A stretch of 26,892 nucleotides of DNA, from positions 1 to 26,892 of the forward strand of contig JAGOGF010000023.1 in assembly GCA_017996845.1 (NCBI GenBank), written 5' to 3'. Below the pieces are notes generated by a model, which saw nothing but the letters and a program-made list of their open reading frames with translations, had not been told where the DNA came from and ran no database searches. The stretch is from Butyrivibrio sp. Its GTDB lineage: Bacteria; Bacillota_A; Clostridia; Lachnospirales; Lachnospiraceae. Position numbers and translations under genes: made by a program. Shown here piece by piece: positions 23,032 through 26,892 of this stretch; the stretch's first letter is position 1; every line of letters starts with the position of its first letter.

Positions 23032-25832
23032 AAAAATTAGATTTTGTGCGTACCGTATATGATTTTATTATTTTTGCGGCGCTCATCTTAATTTTATACA
23101 ATTGCACACAACCTCATTCGCAGGATGGGTTTGACAATAAACAGTATGTTGAGATCAACACAATTTACAAATCAGGTGCAGATGGGAAATTTGAAAAACT
23201 CAGTCTCCCTCATTATGTCCATATGAAAAAGGGAGAACAGATTACCATTTCCGCGCAGATTCCCCAAGAAATAGATGCGGATGATTTTATGATGGTATTT
23301 TCGAATCAGCTGCGCTTAAAGGTATATCTGGATGAAAAAAGTGCCAGCACATATACAGAGGTGAATAATTCTAATCCGAACACAAAAATTCCGGCTATGT
23401 GGTATACCTTTCCGATTAAAACAGGCAGTGACGGAAAACAGTTCAGGATCGTCTATCTGGCAGAAAATGCAGCATATGCAGGATGGATAGACCAGATTTA
23501 TGTGGGAGACCGTACGGCAATTTTGTATCATCTGGTGAGAATGAATGCCTTTTCACTTGTTACGGCATTCATAATTGTTGTAATGGGGATTTTTATACAG
23601 TGTTATGATCTGTGCATGTTGCGTAAAACATCGATCAGACAGTATAGGTTCATGGGGAGTTTTGCTGTCCTGGCTGGTTTGCAGCTGATCCTGCATTCAC
23701 CCGTCAGACAGCTTTATATGCAGAATATTGGTTATGCAGATCAAATGGAAATTGTGTTTTTTGCCATATCTCTGATTCCCTTTTGTATGTATCTGATCGG
23801 CTGCGGAAAGACATGGAACAATCATTTTACACTTTCCGGATTATTGGCTTTTGCAACCGGACTGACCATACATCTGATAGCCAAATTGGGGTTCAAGGAT
23901 AATCGGTTATATTTCTGCTATGTTATCGGACTATTACTGATGTGCTTTATGTGGGGCGGACGGTTTATTGAACATATGGTATATCTTCGCAGAGAACGCA
24001 TGCTGCGGGCAAAGGAGAACGATGAAAAAACATTGTTTCTGGCTGATATGTCACATGCGATCCGTACACCTGTGAATACTGTTATGGGAATGGATACAAT
24101 GATTATTCGCGAAACACATGATCCCAGAACACTTGACTACGCTGAAGAAATCAGAAATGCAATTGCATCGCTTCTGTCAATTATTGATGATATTCTTGAC
24201 TTTTCCAAGATTGAATCGGAAAAGATGGAAATTGTACCATATGCTTATGAACTTTCCTCCTTGATCAATGATTGCTATAACATGATAATCATGCGTGCAA
24301 AGGCAAAGGAACTGACATTTTATGTCAGCAATGATAAAGCAATACCCGATGGATTATATGGTGACGAAATGCGTATCAGGCAGATTATCATCAATTTATT
24401 GTCGAACGCAGTGAAATATACGCGCGAAGGAAATATAGAATTTCATATCGGATATGATATTGTATCCAAAGATAGGATCAATCTGAATATAGCAGTAAAG
24501 GATACAGGAATTGGCATCAAAACGGAGAATATGGAAAAACTTTTTACATCCTATGAACGTCTGGATGAAATACAGAATCGAGGAATTGAAGGAACAGGAC
24601 TTGGACTTTCCATTACTAGGAAACTTGTTTTTTTGATGAATGGTAAAATATCAGTTGAAAGTGAATATGGGAAAGGTTCCATATTCCGGGTATCTATTCC
24701 ACAGAAAGTGATCGGAAGCGAACCAATCGGCAATTATTCCGACAGAATTCAGGAACAGAGAGGCAATATCATACAGATGCCGCAATGGTTTGCCGCTCCG
24801 CATGCACGTGTTCTTGTAGTAGATGATGTTGAAATGAACATCAGGGTTATGCAGGCACTGCTCCAGGAAGCACAGATTCAGGTTGACACAGCTGACGGAG
24901 GGAAAGAATGTCTGGAAAAAGTACGGAAAAATCATTATGATATGATCTTTTTGGATCATATGATGCCGGAACCGGATGGCCTGGAAACTTTTCGGACAAT
25001 GCGGAAGCTGAATTTGCAGGGACAAACGCCGATCATTATGCTGACAGCAAATGCAGTGGTCGGAGCGAGAGAAAAGTATCTGGATGAAGGATTTAATGAT
25101 TATCTGTCCAAACCGGTCGAAGAACGTGAGCTGATCCGCCTGTGCAGGCAATATCTACCGGGTGATCTGATCACTGAAGTGGATGGAAATGGAAAAAATA
25201 ACGAAAAAAAAGATATTTCAGATCAGAAAATACAAAATCTTTCTGGTGTTCTTAACATTGAAGAAGGAATGCAGTTCTGTATGCATAAACCGGATTTTTA
25301 TATGGAAATGATAGAAGATTTTCTGACAACAGACAGAATGCGGATGATCCGGGATAGCTATGATATAGGTCAAATGGATGATTACAGAATTAATGTGCAT
25401 GCTTTGAAAAGCATGGCATATACGCTTGGGGCAGATGATATTTCAGAACAGGCAAAAGCCCTGGAAAATGCAGCAAGAGAAAATGATATGGACTATATTC
25501 ACATTAATCATTCCAGGTTACTGCAGTCTTATGATGCTTTGACGGAGAGAATCCGTGCACTGGCAATCGGAGAAGAAAAGCATCAGAAGCAGAATAAATT
25601 GCTTCCGATTACAGAAGTGCTTGATTTATTGAAAAAAGCACATGAATGCGCAAGAATTTTTGATTTGGACGGTGTGAACGAAGCAGTAGGAAGACTTGAT
25701 GAATGCGAATTTTCGGGAGAAATGGAAATCTCTATGAAAGCTTTGAAAAAGGCAAACGATGAAATTGAGTTCGATGATATTCAGACGATTACACAAAACA
25801 TGATGAAACAAATAACAGAGATAAGTGAGTGA
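23028..25832 (+). CDS. Hybrid sensor histidine kinase with HPt domain (kinase 2)
   Basis: A 934-residue paralogue of the preceding kinase, overlapping it by ATGA (23028-23031). Residues about 6-25 form a first span, about 27-172 an extracytoplasmic domain ending in YVGDRTAILYHLV (compare YMGDHTDIVYRLV in kinase 1), then about 5-6 spans to about 318. The HisKA box is DMSHAIRTPVNTVMG: H343 is followed by A344 rather than Glu or Asp. The HATPase motifs are intact (NLLSNAVKY, VKDTGIGI, GTGLGLSIT). The receiver has VLVVDDVE and D643 in FLDHMMPE. The HPt domain has H791 in HALKS. A further helical 95-residue tail (about 840-934) resembles an HPt bundle without its histidine. The Ala next to the phosphorylated His may impair autokinase activity, so its main job may be phosphotransfer. 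Signal unknown. Confidence 0.93.
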   Translation: MKKLDFVRTVYDFIIFAALILILYNCTQPHSQDGFDNKQYVEINTIYKSGADGKFEKLSLPHYVHMKKGEQITISAQIPQEIDADDFMMVFSNQLRLKVYLDEKSASTYTEVNNSNPNTKIPAMWYTFPIKTGSDGKQFRIVYLAENAAYAGWIDQIYVGDRTAILYHLVRMNAFSLVTAFIIVVMGIFIQCYDLCMLRKTSIRQYRFMGSFAVLAGLQLILHSPVRQLYMQNIGYADQMEIVFFAISLIPFCMYLIGCGKTWNNHFTLSGLLAFATGLTIHLIAKLGFKDNRLYFCYVIGLLLMCFMWGGRFIEHMVYLRRERMLRAKENDEKTLFLADMSHAIRTPVNTVMGMDTMIIRETHDPRTLDYAEEIRNAIASLLSIIDDILDFSKIESEKMEIVPYAYELSSLINDCYNMIIMRAKAKELTFYVSNDKAIPDGLYGDEMRIRQIIINLLSNAVKYTREGNIEFHIGYDIVSKDRINLNIAVKDTGIGIKTENMEKLFTSYERLDEIQNRGIEGTGLGLSITRKLVFLMNGKISVESEYGKGSIFRVSIPQKVIGSEPIGNYSDRIQEQRGNIIQMPQWFAAPHARVLVVDDVEMNIRVMQALLQEAQIQVDTADGGKECLEKVRKNHYDMIFLDHMMPEPDGLETFRTMRKLNLQGQTPIIMLTANAVVGAREKYLDEGFNDYLSKPVEERELIRLCRQYLPGDLITEVDGNGKNNEKKDISDQKIQNLSGVLNIEEGMQFCMHKPDFYMEMIEDFLTTDRMRMIRDSYDIGQMDDYRINVHALKSMAYTLGADDISEQAKALENAARENDMDYIHINHSRLLQSYDALTERIRALAIGEEKHQKQNKLLPITEVLDLLKKAHECARIFDLDGVNEAVGRLDECEFSGEMEISMKALKKANDEIEFDDIQTITQNMMKQITEISE

Positions 25833-25841
25833 AAAAGTAAC

Positions 25842-25873
25842 AGAAAGCAAAACAGGCTGTAGTTTTGCTTTCT
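25842..25873 (+). terminator. 12-bp hairpin after kinase 2
   Basis: AGAAAGCAAAAC (25842-25853) pairs perfectly with GTTTTGCTTTCT (25862-25873) around an 8-nt loop, 9 nt after the stop codon. No T run follows on the plus strand, so it may be a weak terminator or an mRNA 3'-end stabiliser. The next hairpin is the better terminator. Confidence 0.5.
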
Positions 25874-25900
25874 ATTGGAGAGTAGATTGCCAAATATGCA

Positions 25901-25936
25901 AAAAAAATGCATTCTCTTTCGAGAATGCATTTTTTC
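25901..25936. terminator. Bidirectional terminator between kinase 2 and tRNA-Glu
   Basis: ATGCATTCTC (25907-25916) and GAGAATGCAT (25921-25930) form a perfect 10-bp stem with a TTTC loop. It is flanked by an A run (25901-25906) and a T run (25931-25935), so it ends in a U tract on either strand. It can stop the kinase operon on plus and the convergent tRNA on minus. Confidence 0.9.
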
Positions 25937-25966
25937 GGGTTGGGCTATTCGTTAAAATAGTCTCAG

Positions 25967-26038
25967 TAGCTCGTACGGGAATCGAACCCATGATTCTGCC
26001 GTGAGAGGGCAGCGTCTTAGCCTCTTGACCAACGAGCC
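25967..26038 (-). tRNA. tRNA-Glu (anticodon CUC)
   Basis: Read on the minus strand, the 72-nt gene folds as a standard cloverleaf. The acceptor is GGCTCGT with ACGAGCT, the D arm is closed by GTC/GAC, the anticodon stem is CTGCC/GGCAG with loop CTCTCAC (anticodon CTC at 34-36), and the T arm is ATGGG-TTCGATT-CCCGT. The discriminator is A73. The first acceptor pair is G1-U72, a wobble. The 3' CCA is not encoded (the next bases are CTG), so it is added by the CCA enzyme. It is convergent with the kinase operon and ends at the bidirectional hairpin. Its promoter should lie about 26050-26095 on the minus strand, where TTGGAC and TATCTA-like boxes occur at poor spacing. Confidence 0.95.
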
Positions 26039-26165
26039 ATAACTGTATCGTCTTGCGCCGACTTAGATACGATATCATAGGGAAGTCCAAAATGCAAGAG
26101 AAAAATTGTGTTTTTTGGAGAATCCTGTCATTACCGACTTTTTTCTGACTTTTTCGGCAAAAGCC

Positions 26166-26195
26166 TTGACGATTTCCCGATAAATGTGTTATTCT
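26166..26195 (+). promoter_or_regulatory. Promoter of the rimP-nusA operon
   Basis: TTGACG (26166-26171), an 18-nt spacer and TATTCT (26190-26195) preceded by TGT (extended -10). The predicted transcript start near 26202 leaves a leader of about 97 nt before rimP. Confidence 0.75.
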
Positions 26196-26220
26196 ACCAT
26201 CGTGGTAAATGATGAACGTG

Positions 26221-26248
26221 AAGTGGGCTTGCGAGAGTCCACTTTTTT
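26221..26248 (+). promoter_or_regulatory. Attenuator-like hairpin in the rimP-nusA leader
   Basis: AAGTGGGCT (26221-26229) pairs with AGTCCACTT (26236-26244) as a 9-bp stem with one G-U and a 6-nt loop, followed directly by TTTTTT (26243-26248, overlapping the stem end). This is a complete intrinsic terminator placed between promoter and first gene. In Bacillus subtilis, NusA is reported to autoregulate through intrinsic termination in the leader of its operon, and the same arrangement is likely here (inference). Confidence 0.75.
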
Positions 26249-26298
26249 CATGCGGAGATCGCAAAGCGGGATCTTTCGAAATGCAGTAAAGGAGTTAC

Positions 26299-26763
26299 AT
26301 GTCAAAAAAGGAAGAGATTGAAGCACATACAGAGCAGCTTCTGTTACCTATTACACAGGCGAACGGTTTCAGTGTTTATGATGTCGAATATATTAAAGAA
26401 GCAGGAGATTGGTATCTGCGGGTTTATATTGACAAACCGGATGGTGTAGATATCAATGATTGTGTTGACGTAAGCCATGCACTTTCTGACGCACTGGACA
26501 AAGAAGATTATATTGAAGATGCCTATACACTGGAAGTCAGCAGTCCCGGACTTGGAAGACAGCTTAAAAAAGACAGACATTTTGCCAGCAGCATCGGACA
26601 GGAAGTAGATCTTAAGACATACATGCCTGTCGATGGATGCAAGGAATATACAGGAATACTGAAAGCTTTTGATTCAAATACAGTTACTGTTTTTGTGAAT
26701 GATCAGGATAAAACATTCCTCAGGAAGGATATTTCAGTGATTAAACTTGCTTTGGATTTTTAA
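26299..26763 (+). CDS. rimP: Ribosome maturation factor RimP
   Basis: Assists maturation of the 30S subunit by helping S12-dependent assembly. It is 154 residues, the usual size. It has the N-terminal alpha/beta domain (GFSVYDVEYIKEAGDWYLRV, YIDKPDGVDINDCVDVS) with the highly conserved LEVSSPGLGRQLKK block, then a C-terminal SH3-like domain (YTGILKAFDSNTVTVFV). AAAGGAG lies upstream of the ATG. It is followed after 24 nt by nusA, the universal bacterial order. In many Bacillota polC lies immediately upstream; here about 6.4 kb with the phosphorelay genes and tRNA-Glu intervenes. Confidence 0.97.
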   Translation: MSKKEEIEAHTEQLLLPITQANGFSVYDVEYIKEAGDWYLRVYIDKPDGVDINDCVDVSHALSDALDKEDYIEDAYTLEVSSPGLGRQLKKDRHFASSIGQEVDLKTYMPVDGCKEYTGILKAFDSNTVTVFVNDQDKTFLRKDISVIKLALDF

Positions 26764-26787
26764 TACAAAGCGGAAATGGAGATTACG

Positions 26788-26892
26788 ATGAGCAAGGAAC
26801 TTATGGAAGCACTTGATGCGCTTGAGAAAGAGAAGAATATCAGCAAGGAGAGCCTTTTTGATGCAATTGAAAATTCTCTGGTGACGGCATGC
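26788..26892 (+). CDS. nusA: Transcription termination/antitermination factor NusA (5' part)
   Basis: Only the first 35 codons are in the window; the gene runs off the right edge. The start MSKELMEALDALEKEKNISK, followed by ESLFDAIENSL, matches the conserved N-terminal domain of NusA, which binds RNA polymerase. TGGAG lies 6 nt before the ATG, 24 nt after the rimP stop. NusA modulates pausing and intrinsic termination, and may act on the leader hairpin of its own operon. Confidence 0.93.
   Translation, partial: MSKELMEALDALEKEKNISKESLFDAIENSLVTAC

Noticed and set aside
25833..26298. Genomic island attachment at tRNA-Glu
   Set aside because: No integrase, no repeat of the tRNA 3' end, and no composition shift obvious by eye.

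Overview
The window looks like a chromosomal segment of a low- to mid-GC Bacillota of the class Clostridia, most likely a Lachnospiraceae-type gut anaerobe. This rests on a PolC-type replicase, strong GGAGG-like ribosome binding sites, several TTG starts, and the gene order pyrH-frr-uppS-cdsA-dxr-rseP-(ispG)-polC ... rimP-nusA. It is an inference from family resemblance; no 16S gene is present.

Layout. (1) 1-319 is AT-rich and non-coding, with a promoter for a small DUF2007-like protein (320-631) that ends in a terminator. (2) 761-2230 encodes an RlmCD/RumA-type rRNA uracil-5-methyltransferase whose N-terminus is four 60-bp tandem repeats. (3) 2342-3691 encodes an NCS2 purine permease with its own promoter and a very strong terminator. 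(4) 3859-6729 encodes two exported envelope proteins: a VanY-type D,D-carboxypeptidase with two tandem N-terminal repeats, and a beta-helix surface protein with a C-terminal membrane anchor. (5) 6867-8820 is a two-gene operon for a membrane-anchored CE4 polysaccharide deacetylase and a bactofilin with a long acidic N-terminal arm. (6) 8928-19849 is the housekeeping run pyrH, frr, uppS, cdsA, dxr, rseP, ispG, polC. It covers UMP phosphorylation, ribosome recycling, the MEP isoprenoid pathway and undecaprenyl/CDP-lipid synthesis, intramembrane proteolysis, and replication. (7) 19922-25832 is a three-gene phosphorelay: a dual-receiver protein without an output domain, then two paralogous 7TM-type hybrid histidine kinases, the second carrying an HPt domain. 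(8) 25842-26038 holds hairpins and a tRNA-Glu(CUC) on the minus strand. (9) From 26166 come a promoter, a leader with a probable attenuator, rimP, and the first 35 codons of nusA.

The phosphorelay (7) is the most notable part. It lies inside the normally tight polC-rimP-nusA neighbourhood, has its own near-consensus promoter, contains every phosphotransfer station (HisKA, REC, HPt, REC) but no DNA-binding or enzymatic output, and its second kinase has Ala in place of the acidic residue that normally follows the phosphorylated His. The deacetylase-bactofilin pair, with a possible internal start that would give a core-only bactofilin, is the second most interesting unit.

No CRISPR array, insertion sequence, integrase or prophage gene was seen.
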